DNA from: an uncultured bacterium
GTDB taxonomy: Bacteria; Cyanobacteriota; Vampirovibrionia; Gastranaerophilales; Gastranaerophilaceae
NCBI GenBank assembly: GCA_902772945.1
Contig: CACYCU010000160.1
Coordinates: 1 to 13,217, forward strand
Direction: 5' to 3'
DNA length: 13,217 bases
Shown here: positions 6,932 to 13,217 of the stretch, piece after piece
Layout: every line of letters begins with the position of its first letter
How positions within the stretch are numbered: position 1 is the stretch's first letter
Translations under genes and position numbers: made by a program
Notes under the pieces: generated by a model
The model's input: only the letters and a program-made list of their open reading frames with translations
Told to the model about the DNA's origin: nothing
The model's database searches: none

Positions 6932-7732
6932 TTTTTGTTTTAAGTTTTTCTTTATAACTCTTCCTATCCAAAGTATATGCATTAAGGATATTTTGATTAT
7001 TATCTTATAATTGCCTGTTTGTTTTGAAATATCAAAGTAAGTTTTGTATTGCAAATCAAATGGATTTCTATACGTCGATTTGCTTATATAACTGTTTTGA
7101 TGTAAACGCCAAAATGTCAATTTATCCGAAATATAATAAAATTTACCCAAATAAGCCATCTGAATCCACAAATGCCAATCTAAAAGGTAATCCAATTTAG
7201 GATTATAGCTTATTTTTAACAGATCTGAGCGTTTTGCCATTACTGCCGAAAATGTGAATATTTTATTGTTGTGATAAAATTCATAGAACATATTTTGGGG
7301 GTATTGTTTATTTTTTAAAACACTTCTTGTTTTTGCGAGAGCAGTATTGAAGGTTTTAATCCGACTTTCATCCCCAAAAAATTCACAATCATTAAATATA
7401 AGATTAACTTCAGGATATTTTTGTGTGATTTCAATTTTTCTTTCTAAATAATCGGATGTTATTTTGTCATCGCTTTCCAAAAATACTACCCAATCTCCTG
7501 TGGCTTTTTCAAGTGCTTTATGAATTGTTTTTGAAAGTCCTAAATTTTTTTCATTTACATATAATTTTATTCTGTCATCGTCAAATGATTTTATAATTTC
7601 AACCGAATTATCTGTAGAACAATCGTCTACTATTATCATTTCCCAATCGGTATAAGTTTGGTTAATGACAGATTCAATTGTTTCTCTAATATATTCACTA
7701 TAATTGTAACTTGCAGTAATAATTGAAATCAT
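6911..7732 (-). CDS. Family 2 glycosyltransferase (GT-A fold)
   Basis: A 273-residue cytoplasmic or membrane-associated sugar transferase that uses a nucleotide-sugar donor. It opens with ISIITASYNYSEYI, the usual GT2 start. DDCSTDNS (36-43) binds the nucleotide, ESDD (86-89) fills the metal-binding DXD position, and DWHLWIQMA (185-193) supplies the likely acceptor/catalytic segment, followed by FWRLHQNS. A Lys/Arg-rich tail (about 258-273) may contact the membrane. The reading frame has two Met codons. The second (7732) is preferred because TATAAT ends exactly 6 bp before it, while the first (7738) abuts TATAAT and would lie upstream of the mRNA. No Shine-Dalgarno serves either. Acceptor and donor sugars are unknown. 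Confidence 0.9.
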   Translation of the reverse strand: MISIITASYNYSEYIRETIESVINQTYTDWEMIIVDDCSTDNSVEIIKSFDDDRIKLYVNEKNLGLSKTIHKALEKATGDWVVFLESDDKITSDYLERKIEITQKYPEVNLIFNDCEFFGDESRIKTFNTALAKTRSVLKNKQYPQNMFYEFYHNNKIFTFSAVMAKRSDLLKISYNPKLDYLLDWHLWIQMAYLGKFYYISDKLTFWRLHQNSYISKSTYRNPFDLQYKTYFDISKQTGNYKIIIKISLMHILWIGRVIKKNLKQKLISNKR

Positions 7733-7738
7733 AAACAT

Positions 7739-7744
7739 ATTATA
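7739..7744 (-). promoter_or_regulatory. -10 element of the glycosyltransferase gene, predicted leaderless
   Basis: The minus strand reads TATAATATGTTTATG: a perfect TATAAT, six bases, then the chosen ATG at 7732. The spacing equals that of the mfd and rgpF-like promoters. The preceding bases are TAG rather than TGN, so the extended motif is missing, and no good -35 is visible. Chance occurrence is more likely here than for the divergent pair. Confidence 0.5.
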
Positions 7745-7752
7745 CTATAAAA

Positions 7753-8127
7753 TTATAACTTTTTAGTGTTATATTTTTCGGCTGTTTTATCTGCAAGATA
7801 TTTATTAAACGGTTTGCCGGCAAAAGCTCCTAAGAAAAATCCCAAAATTCCGCAATAAAAAGATACAGCAGGCTTTACATCAGCTCTCGAAACTTTTATA
7901 GCATAGCCTCCGATAGCACCTAAGAGCATTCCTGAAAATGCAAGTATAGCTGTGACTATTGAACTATGAGTTTCTCGTTCCTTTATTTCTTTAACAAAAT
8001 TATCTCTGTTTTCGTTAGATACAGAGTATTGTTTTAGGTTCAGTTTTTCTGCACCGGAAATAGTTTCGTATGTTTGTACAAAACTGCTGCCATTATTAAG
8101 ATTTCTGGTTTCTACCCGAATAGACAT
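7753..8127 (-). CDS. Small membrane protein with two Gly-rich transmembrane segments, unknown function
   Basis: A 124-residue protein I do not recognise. A polar N-terminal half (1-55) is followed by two hydrophobic, glycine-rich segments, about 56-78 (ending GMLLGAIGGYAI) and about 86-104 (GILGFFLGAFAG). These resemble glycine-zipper helices that pack tightly or oligomerise. The short loop between them and the C-terminal tail (Lys-rich, 105-124) are basic, so both ends are probably cytoplasmic. It follows the 77-codon gene by 32 bp and is followed after 14 bp by the glycosyltransferase, whose promoter lies in that gap. The start is the only sensible ATG but lacks a clear Shine-Dalgarno; TATTAT ends 4 bp upstream. 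Confidence 0.75.
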   Translation of the reverse strand: MSIRVETRNLNNGSSFVQTYETISGAEKLNLKQYSVSNENRDNFVKEIKERETHSSIVTAILAFSGMLLGAIGGYAIKVSRADVKPAVSFYCGILGFFLGAFAGKPFNKYLADKTAEKYNTKKL

Positions 8128-8143
8128 AGCAATAATAAAACCT

Positions 8144-8167
8144 GTAAATATTTTTTTTGTTATTTAC
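8144..8167. repeat. Inverted repeat at the end of the 77-codon gene
   Basis: GTAAATA (8144-8150) and TATTTAC (8161-8167) are perfect 7-base arms around a 10-base, mostly-T spacer. The repeat covers the stop codon of the upstream gene and lies 16 bp before the start of the next. It is too AT-rich to call a terminator; it could be a weak RNA stem or a protein site. Confidence 0.35.
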
Positions 8168-8393
8168 TTTTAAAATAATCACATATAAGTGTTTTTTTAT
8201 GCGGAATTATATTTCTTATTTTGTCAAACAGTTTATTTGTATCCAAATTTTCTAATTCTTTTTTAAGGATAGCTTTTTCTAAAACGACTTTATTGTACAA
8301 ATCAGAGCAAATTGAACTTTTGTCTACGTGCTCTTTTAATTTGGCTAATTGAATTTCTTTTTCTCTAATAGATTTGATTAGTTTTCTTCTCAC
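8160..8393 (-). CDS. Small charged helical protein, unknown function
   Basis: A 77-residue protein of no family I recognise. It is rich in Lys, Glu, Ile and Leu, with a heptad-like helix over about 5-52 (IREKEIQLAKLKEHV and VVLEKAILKKELENL), suggesting a short coiled-coil hairpin around SSICSDLYN. No signal peptide or membrane segment is present. It starts with GTG: the frame is closed by a stop only 11 codons upstream, with no ATG in between. AAAGG lies 9 bp before GTG as a modest Shine-Dalgarno. It is probably co-transcribed with the two-TM gene downstream. Composition and frame are consistent with a real gene, but nothing independent supports it. Confidence 0.6.
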   Translation of the reverse strand: MRRKLIKSIREKEIQLAKLKEHVDKSSICSDLYNKVVLEKAILKKELENLDTNKLFDKIRNIIPHKKTLICDYFKSK

Positions 8394-8439
8394 TTCTAAA
8401 GACCTTTCGATATTAGAATAAAGCTAATCGCAAAATTTT

Positions 8440-8461
8440 AAATCGACTTTTTAGTTGATTT
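8440..8461 (-). terminator. Weak hairpin after the 2-oxoacid oxidoreductase operon, possible terminator
   Basis: Arms AAATCGAC (8440-8447) and GTTGATTT (8454-8461) surround a 6-base loop, 4 bases after the gamma-subunit stop. In the operon's own RNA one A-C mismatch interrupts the stem and only a short T run follows. Termination may be partial, so transcription could continue into the 77-codon gene. Confidence 0.35.
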
Positions 8462-8465
8462 AAAG

Positions 8466-9011
8466 CTAAGCATGTAATAAATCATACTCATAGCCTATTT
8501 TTAATGCTTTAATATTTAAAGGCAAAAGGTTTTTTCTGTGAGCAGGAATTACGTTATCCAAGGCTTTCTCGAGAGTTTCTAAACTAATAAGTTTACTTGC
8601 TTTGGAAACGATTCCTAATGCAAGTATATTAGCCATTTTTATGTTACCAACTTCTTCTGCTAATTTTGATATAGGAGCAAAAAGATAGTTTATATCAGCT
8701 CTTGTTTTAATTTCTTTTATAAGTGAAGAATTGGCAATCATGCATCCTCCTTTTTTTATTTTAGATAAGAACTTATCAAAAGATGCTTGATTTAAAGCAA
8801 TAACAAAATCAGTATCAGCTTTGTTTACTTCGCTTACTTCATCATCACTTGCAACAATTTCACAATTAACCGTACCGCCACGCATTTCTGCTCCGTATGA
8901 TGGGTACCAAGTTACATTCAAACCCGCTAACATAAAAGCATTTGCAAGTACTTCACCCGCCAATAAAACGCCTTGTCCGCCAAATCCTGCAATTATAAAA
9001 TTTCTTTCCAT
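8466..9011 (-). CDS. korC: 2-oxoacid:ferredoxin oxidoreductase, gamma subunit
   Basis: A 181-residue gamma subunit of a four-subunit 2-oxoacid:ferredoxin oxidoreductase (the KorC/VorC family names differ by database). The family signature GFGGQGV is at 9-15, followed by YPSYGAEMRGGTVNC (36-50), both typical. Its length matches the family. It completes the core of the complex that couples CoA-dependent oxidative decarboxylation of a 2-oxoacid to ferredoxin reduction in the cytoplasm. GAGG lies 7 bp before ATG. The gene follows the beta subunit by 14 bp and is last in the operon. Confidence 0.92.
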   Translation of the reverse strand: MERNFIIAGFGGQGVLLAGEVLANAFMLAGLNVTWYPSYGAEMRGGTVNCEIVASDDEVSEVNKADTDFVIALNQASFDKFLSKIKKGGCMIANSSLIKEIKTRADINYLFAPISKLAEEVGNIKMANILALGIVSKASKLISLETLEKALDNVIPAHRKNLLPLNIKALKIGYEYDLLHA

Positions 9012-9025
9012 TTTTATTCCTCTAC

Positions 9026-9790
9026 TTAAACTTTAGATATCGCTTTTTCTTGTTCAGTTACATCTTTATATATTCCGGGTTTGAATACCGGCATCATTTC
9101 TTCTCTCACTCTGTCATGGGCTTTTTCCGGAGACATTTTCCAGTTTGTCGGGCAAGTTGATAAAATCTCAACAAATCCAAACCCAAGTCCATGTATTTGT
9201 GCCTCAAAGGCTTTTTTTATTGCTTGTTTTGCTTTTCTTATATTTGCAACCGTATCAAGTGATACTCTCGCAGAAAAAGCTGTTCCGTCACAAAGAGCAA
9301 TATGTTCTGCAATTTTTATCGGATAACCGTAATATTCAGTGTTTCTTCCCATAGGAGAAGTTGTAGTTACCTGTCCCAATATTGTTGTAGGCCCCAATTG
9401 ACCGCCCGTCATGCCATACGTTGTATTATTTATACAAATTGCTGTAAGTTTTTCGCCTCTTAATGCGGCATGCATGCTTTCTGCAAGTCCGATAGATGCA
9501 AAATCGCCGTCTCCTTGGTATGTAAACACAATTTTATCCGGCTGTGCTCTTTTAATACCTGTAGCTTCAGCCAAAGCTCTTCCGTGTGGTGCTTCAAGTG
9601 CATCGACATTAATAAAATCATAAGTTGTAACAGAACAACCTATTGATGCAGCAAGTATAGTATTTTCCCTTATACCAAGTTCATCAATAACCTCGGCAAC
9701 AAGCCTTACTGCGACTCCATGGTCACATCCCGGACAAAAAGAATATTTTACATCACCTTTTAACGAGTCAGGTAGTTTAAAAACTTGCAT
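9026..9790 (-). CDS. korB: 2-oxoacid:ferredoxin oxidoreductase, beta (thiamine diphosphate) subunit
   Basis: A 254-residue thiamine-diphosphate-binding subunit. CPGCDHG (19-25) and other Cys (Cys52 in SIGCSV) resemble the cluster/TPP-region cysteines of the family. GDGDFASIG (93-101), with NN at 121-122 and YGMTGGQ (125-131), forms the Mg/TPP-binding motif. The enzyme forms an acyl-CoA and reduced ferredoxin from a 2-oxoacid. The frame is open to 9835, but the ATG at 9790 is chosen because GAGG lies 7 bp before it and homologues start at this point. The extra 15 residues would only re-read the alpha gene. It overlaps the alpha subunit's 3' end by 14 bp, implying translational coupling. Confidence 0.93.
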   Translation of the reverse strand: MQVFKLPDSLKGDVKYSFCPGCDHGVAVRLVAEVIDELGIRENTILAASIGCSVTTYDFINVDALEAPHGRALAEATGIKRAQPDKIVFTYQGDGDFASIGLAESMHAALRGEKLTAICINNTTYGMTGGQLGPTTILGQVTTTSPMGRNTEYYGYPIKIAEHIALCDGTAFSARVSLDTVANIRKAKQAIKKAFEAQIHGLGFGFVEILSTCPTNWKMSPEKAHDRVREEMMPVFKPGIYKDVTEQEKAISKV

Positions 9791-10844
9791 TATATAACCT
9801 CGATTCAATTTCTTCTGCTGACGGAGGCACCCCAACCCCTTTGTTAATAAGTTCTACTGGGCATGCTCCGTTTACTGCTAATTTTACATCATTAATCATT
9901 TGTCCCATATTAACTTCAACGGTTACAAATTTTTTAACTGTTTTTGATAATTCAGCAATACGTTTTGAAGGGAAAGGATATAGAGTAATCGGTCTTAAAA
10001 ATCCGGCTTTTATCCCCTTTTCTCTAAGCCTTTTCATTGCTGTTTTGACATTCCTTGATGTGCTGCCAAAACTTATTAGTACAACATCCGCATCTTCAGT
10101 ATTAATTTCTTCCCACTGTGTTTCATTTTCTTCTATAGCTTTATATTTTTGGAAAAGTTTTTCTAAAAATATGCATTGATTCTCTGCAAGCGGCGCGTAC
10201 GAACGAATTATTCTTCCGTCACGGTCTTTTGCGCCTGTCAATGCCCATTTTGAATTGTCTATTTCCGGATACGGATATTCATAAAATTCAACAGGTTCCA
10301 TCATTTGCCCCAAAAGTCCGTCCGCAAGCAAAACTGTTGGATTTTTATATTTGTGCGCAAGATAAAATGCTTTGTATGTCAAATCAACACATTCCTGAAC
10401 GGTTGAAGGCGCAAGAACAATAAGCTTATAATCGCCATTTCCGCCACCTTTTGTTGCTTGGAAATAATCGCCTTGTGATGGATATATATTTCCGAGTCCA
10501 GGACCGCCTCTCATTACGCTTACCAAAACTACAGGCAACTCATCAGCTGTTGCATATGACAGTCCCTCTTGCATTAGCGAAACAGCACAGGATGATGATG
10601 ATGTCATGGCCTTTACACCGGTCGATACAGCACCTATTACCATATTTATTGCCGCAAGCTCGCTTTCTGCAGATACATATGCTCTTTTTAGTTCTTGCAT
10701 TTTTCCGCTCATAAATTCACCGATTTCACTTTGCGGAGTTATAGGATAACCAAAATAACATTGGCATCCTGCAAGAACTGCAGCATTTGCAATTGCATAA
10801 TTTCCTTTTGTTAAAACTTTTTTATTTGTTAAACATTCAACCAT
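9777..10844 (-). CDS. vorB: 2-oxoacid:ferredoxin oxidoreductase, alpha subunit (VorB/KorA family)
   Basis: A 355-residue alpha subunit. Conserved blocks are GNYAIANAA, CYFGYPITPQSE (29-40), the AESELAAINMVIGA segment, MTSSSSCAVSLMQEG (80-94), VMRGGPGLG (110-118), PSQGDYFQATKGGGNGDY, and a C-terminal domain with SFGSTSRNVK and GFLRPITLYPFP. These are closest, as far as I recall, to proteins named VorB (3-methyl-2-oxobutanoate:ferredoxin oxidoreductase), but KorA (2-oxoglutarate) is very similar, so the substrate is not settled. It folds with the beta subunit to form the active site for decarboxylation and CoA transfer. The ferredoxin gene ends 5 bp upstream, and AAGGG is the Shine-Dalgarno. 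It overlaps the beta gene by 14 bp. Confidence 0.93.
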   Translation of the reverse strand: MVECLTNKKVLTKGNYAIANAAVLAGCQCYFGYPITPQSEIGEFMSGKMQELKRAYVSAESELAAINMVIGAVSTGVKAMTSSSSCAVSLMQEGLSYATADELPVVLVSVMRGGPGLGNIYPSQGDYFQATKGGGNGDYKLIVLAPSTVQECVDLTYKAFYLAHKYKNPTVLLADGLLGQMMEPVEFYEYPYPEIDNSKWALTGAKDRDGRIIRSYAPLAENQCIFLEKLFQKYKAIEENETQWEEINTEDADVVLISFGSTSRNVKTAMKRLREKGIKAGFLRPITLYPFPSKRIAELSKTVKKFVTVEVNMGQMINDVKLAVNGACPVELINKGVGVPPSAEEIESRLYNASF

Positions 10845-10849
10845 TATAA

Positions 10850-11062
10850 TTAACCCTTATGAACTTCTGTAATAGCTAAATCCGGACATCTTGTCGCACA
10901 CATTGCACACCCCAAACATTCATGGTTCGGATCTTCAAATTCCACAATGTGGTTTCCGAGATTGTTTGTTTCACTGCTAACTTTTATTAACTTTTTAGGA
11001 CATTCACTTATACATAAGTAGCATGCCTTGCATTTATCCCTATTTATTACGATATGACTCAT
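10850..11062 (-). CDS. korD: 2[4Fe-4S] ferredoxin-type delta subunit of the 2-oxoacid oxidoreductase
   Basis: A 70-residue iron-sulfur protein with two classical cluster motifs: CKACYLCISECP (Cys11, 14, 17, 21) and CLGCAMCATRCP (Cys49, 52, 55, 59), enough for two [4Fe-4S] clusters. About 27 residues separate them, longer than in small clostridial ferredoxins and typical of the delta subunit. It would pass electrons from the thiamine site to free ferredoxin. It is the first gene of the four-gene operon and has the strongest Shine-Dalgarno of the group (AAAGGAG, 11077-11071). No promoter could be fixed upstream. Confidence 0.93.
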   Translation of the reverse strand: MSHIVINRDKCKACYLCISECPKKLIKVSSETNNLGNHIVEFEDPNHECLGCAMCATRCPDLAITEVHKG

Positions 11063-11118
11063 AATTATCTCTCCTTTCTAAAGCATACCACTTAAAATAA
11101 AAATAGAAAGCTTTATCT

Positions 11119-11130
11119 TTACATTTGTAA
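11119..11130. promoter_or_regulatory. TACAnnTGTA-type palindrome, possible repressor site
   Basis: TTACA-TT-TGTAA is a perfect 12-bp dyad in the 149-bp space between the oxidoreductase operon and the coiled-coil gene. It contains TACAnnTGTA, the core bound by BlaI/MecI/CopY-family repressors. It stands 56 bp upstream of the ferredoxin ATG and 16 bp upstream of the plus-strand -35, so it could act on either gene. No such regulator is in the window; the assignment is inference. Confidence 0.35.
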
Positions 11131-11146
11131 TATTAAAGTTTAAAAG

Positions 11147-11176
11147 TTGCATGGTTTTCTATAATTCTGCTAAAAT
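11147..11176 (+). promoter_or_regulatory. Promoter of the long coiled-coil gene (predicted)
   Basis: TTGCAT (11147-11152), an 18-bp spacer and TAAAAT (11171-11176). TGC directly before the -10 gives an extended -10 form. Initiation would fall near 11183, leaving a leader of about 29 bases that contains AGGAAAAGAG, a weak Shine-Dalgarno, before ATG at 11212. Confidence 0.55.
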
Positions 11177-11211
11177 AATGTAAGGGATAATATAGGAAAA
11201 GAGATTAAGAA

Positions 11212-13217
11212 ATGGCACAAACAGTCGATGAAATTGCAGAATTACTAAATGATATGCGTATAGAAAACGAACGCAGCAATGACAATTTTGAAAGAGTTCT
11301 AACAGGAATCAATGCAAAATTGGAACTTATGTCCGAAGATAATAAGGACGATTTAATAAGAGTTTATATTTCCGAACTTAAAAAAGCTCTCGAAGATAGG
11401 CATAGTTCGGCTTTAATAAAATTTGATGAGATTCAAAAAAGTTTCAATATAATTCAAAAAAGGCAGGATGATTATGCAAAATCCGATGAACTAAAAGAGT
11501 TGGCAAGAGCATTGACTGCAAATTTTAATACATTTTTTACCGAAACTGCAAACAGAAAGGAAATTCTTGATAAAATAGAAGAAAAAGTTTCTGATATTGA
11601 TTCTACAGCTCTTGATAAAAAAGAAATCCTTTCAATGCTGGAAAATATTTCTTCTGATTTGCTTTCAATAAATGCAAACATTGAAAAAACATTCCTAGAA
11701 ACTTCGGAAGTTGTTAAAAATATTGATTTATCAGATGATTTTTCAAACATTTCAAAGCAAATTTCTAATGTTTCTGATAGTTTGTCAACAAAAATAAATT
11801 CAATTCCTTCTGAAATATCATTCACACAATTGGAAAAGAAGATAGATGATTTCAGACCTATTATAGAATCTGTAAAAGATGTGGTTGAAGAAGCTTCAAA
11901 ACAAGGAAATAGTGAAATTATTTCCAGATTTGAGAATATAGAAAAAGATTTTGAAAATATTGTTACGGATTCAGATTTCAAAGGATTTAGGACAGATTTA
12001 GCAGAATTTGTTCAAAAAATTATTGACAACACTTCAGTTTTAAATTCTGAGTTATCATACAGCACAGAAAGAATCGAAAATATTTTAACAACCGTAAGAA
12101 CGCTTGATTTTAGGGACGATTTTGAAAACATCACTTCCCGTATTATAGAAATAAAGGATGCTTTTGAAGAAGGTGCAAGAATAAATTACGGTAACTTGTC
12201 ATCAGAAATTGCAGATTTATCAAGAAGATTTAATGAAAGTTTTACAAATTTAGATTCTCAAAGGCAGACTGTTTATTCGGATTTAAAATCTGAACTTTCT
12301 AATATATTAGCAAATTTACAAACTATGTCTGGAATTTCCTATCAAAAATCTTTTGATGAATTATCCGGCATAACCTCTCAAATAGCTGAGAATGTAACAA
12401 ACCTCAGAGGAGTTGTTGTCTCTGAAATTAAAGATGATTATAGCGAAATAAAATCAAATCTCAATTCATTGATTTCTAACCTCCAAATAGTAAAAGATGA
12501 TATTGTATTGAACAATAATACAGGATTTGAGCAAATTTCAGGTTTAGGCGCAAAAGTTGAGAGTCAAACTAATGAACTTGAAAAGATAAAAACGTTAATA
12601 GAAAGCAGCAATACTATTGAACCTGCCATGCTTTTAAATTCTTTGCGCAGTACGTCCGATGAAATTTCCGCAATGATAAGCTCCATAAACGAAAATGCTG
12701 ATTCTAATTATGAAGCGGTAAAAAATTATATTGAAGAAGTTTCTGCAAATATAAACAATTTGCAGGTTGAATATAAAGAAATAACTTCAAATTCAAAAGA
12801 AAATTTTGAAAGTTTAAAAAGTCTTTTGGAAAATTTAACTTCTCGTTTGACAGAAGATTTTGAAGCTCAAAAATCCTTGTTTGCAAATATGAGTAACAAT
12901 AATGAACAATTAGAAGGGCTTCAAAGAATATCAGATGATATAAAAGCTATAGAAAATGCTATTCAATCAAACAGGGAAGAATATAATTCGTCAATAAAAT
13001 CTAATTTGTCAGATATAAAGGGTTATATTGATGAAATGACAACTTCTATAAACACTACAAAAGTTGAAAGTGATGAAAAATTATATTCAAAACTTGCAAA
13101 TTTGGACGTGTTAAGTTCATCTTTTGAATCAGCTATAACTTCATTAAACAATGGAGTAAAAAATGTTCTTGATAATATTTTAAGCATTTCGAACAGCAGT
13201 AATGAAGTTAGAGCAAA
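11212..13217 (+). CDS. Very long coiled-coil protein, partial (3' end outside the window)
   Basis: From the ATG at 11212 the frame stays open for 668 codons with no stop to the window edge. The protein begins MAQTVDEIAELLNDMRIENE, with no signal peptide or membrane segment, so it is probably cytoplasmic in the part seen. It is almost wholly predicted alpha-helix with heptad-like hydrophobic spacing and many Ser, Asn, Asp, Glu, Ile and Lys. There are no Cys and no Trp, and only three Pro (in FRP, IPSE and EPAM). Two segments resemble each other: SDDFSNISKQI (174-184) and RDDFENITSRI (301-311). Such composition suits a filament, scaffold or SMC-like arm, but I see no ATPase motif. The C-terminus is unseen, so a catalytic or membrane domain could follow. 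The minus-strand frame inside it (11981-11472) is a shadow. Family unknown. Confidence 0.8.
   Translation, partial: MAQTVDEIAELLNDMRIENERSNDNFERVLTGINAKLELMSEDNKDDLIRVYISELKKALEDRHSSALIKFDEIQKSFNIIQKRQDDYAKSDELKELARALTANFNTFFTETANRKEILDKIEEKVSDIDSTALDKKEILSMLENISSDLLSINANIEKTFLETSEVVKNIDLSDDFSNISKQISNVSDSLSTKINSIPSEISFTQLEKKIDDFRPIIESVKDVVEEASKQGNSEIISRFENIEKDFENIVTDSDFKGFRTDLAEFVQKIIDNTSVLNSELSYSTERIENILTTVRTLDFRDDFENITSRIIEIKDAFEEGARINYGNLSSEIADLSRRFNESFTNLDSQRQTVYSDLKSELSNILANLQTMSGISYQKSFDELSGITSQIAENVTNLRGVVVSEIKDDYSEIKSNLNSLISNLQIVKDDIVLNNNTGFEQISGLGAKVESQTNELEKIKTLIESSNTIEPAMLLNSLRSTSDEISAMISSINENADSNYEAVKNYIEEVSANINNLQVEYKEITSNSKENFESLKSLLENLTSRLTEDFEAQKSLFANMSNNNEQLEGLQRISDDIKAIENAIQSNREEYNSSIKSNLSDIKGYIDEMTTSINTTKVESDEKLYSKLANLDVLSSSFESAITSLNNGVKNVLDNILSISNSSNEVRA

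Noticed and set aside
7733..7738. Upstream Met codon as start of the glycosyltransferase
   Set aside because: It abuts TATAAT and would be upstream of the predicted transcript start; family members begin at the next Met.
8132..8137. TATTAT as a leaderless-type -10 for the two-TM gene
   Set aside because: It ends 4 bp rather than 6 bp before the ATG and is within an AT-rich run; not comparable with the other three.
9791..9835. 15-codon N-terminal extension of the beta subunit
   Set aside because: It re-reads the alpha gene, has no Shine-Dalgarno and does not match homologue starts; the ATG at 9790 has GAGG in place.
11082..11090. TGGTATGCT as an extended -10 for the oxidoreductase operon
   Set aside because: Initiation would fall inside the strong Shine-Dalgarno at 11077-11071 and cut it, so the promoter must be elsewhere.
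11472..11981. Minus-strand open frame of 169 codons inside the coiled-coil gene
   Set aside because: A Ser/Phe-rich antisense shadow of a continuous 668-codon plus-strand frame, with no start signals.

Overview
The window is about two-thirds A+T and dense with genes. It opens with the 5' end of a 16S rRNA gene on the minus strand. The rRNA start is cyanobacteria-like (GACGAACGCTGGCGGCGTGC). Together with low G+C, a ferredoxin-linked 2-oxoacid oxidoreductase and lipoprotein foldase signals, this suggests a fermentative, low-GC anaerobe, perhaps a gut-type non-photosynthetic cyanobacterial relative (Vampirovibrionia/Gastranaerophilales). That placement is inference from a partial 16S. A Clostridia-like host is the main alternative.

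Layout: (1) 1-281 is the 16S 5' part (minus). Upstream, 282-910 holds its leader hairpins, a boxA-like element and two tandem sigma-70-type promoters. (2) 911-1300 (+) is a small secreted coiled-coil protein, followed by two intrinsic terminators. (3) 5977-1429 (minus) is mfd followed by a PrsA/SurA-like foldase lipoprotein, 13 bp apart and ending at a strong terminator. (4) 6014-6931 (+) is an RgpF-like rhamnan-synthesis protein. It is divergent from mfd across 36 bp and converges, with a 21-bp overlap, on a family 2 glycosyltransferase (7732-6911, minus). (5) 8393-7753 (minus) are two small unrecognised proteins, one soluble and helical and one with two membrane segments. (6) 11062-8466 (minus) is a complete four-subunit 2-oxoacid:ferredoxin oxidoreductase operon in the order ferredoxin, alpha, beta, gamma. 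(7) 11212 to the window end (+) is a very long coiled-coil protein, still open after 668 codons.

How the genes work together: the oxidoreductase operon would convert a branched-chain 2-oxoacid or 2-oxoglutarate to an acyl-CoA and reduced ferredoxin. RgpF and the glycosyltransferase point to a surface polysaccharide. Mfd links stalled transcription to repair, and PrsA folds exported proteins.

The most striking signal is regulatory. mfd and the rgpF-like gene are read from back-to-back perfect extended -10 elements (TGNTATAAT), each ending exactly 6 bp before its ATG, with no ribosome-binding site. The glycosyltransferase has the same TATAAT-N6-ATG spacing. All three mRNAs are therefore predicted to be leaderless. 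The kor operon, prsA and the secreted protein instead carry ordinary Shine-Dalgarno sites. I see no CRISPR array, insertion sequence, tRNA or phage gene, and no clearly new multi-gene system. The cysteine- and tryptophan-free giant coiled coil is the most unusual protein.
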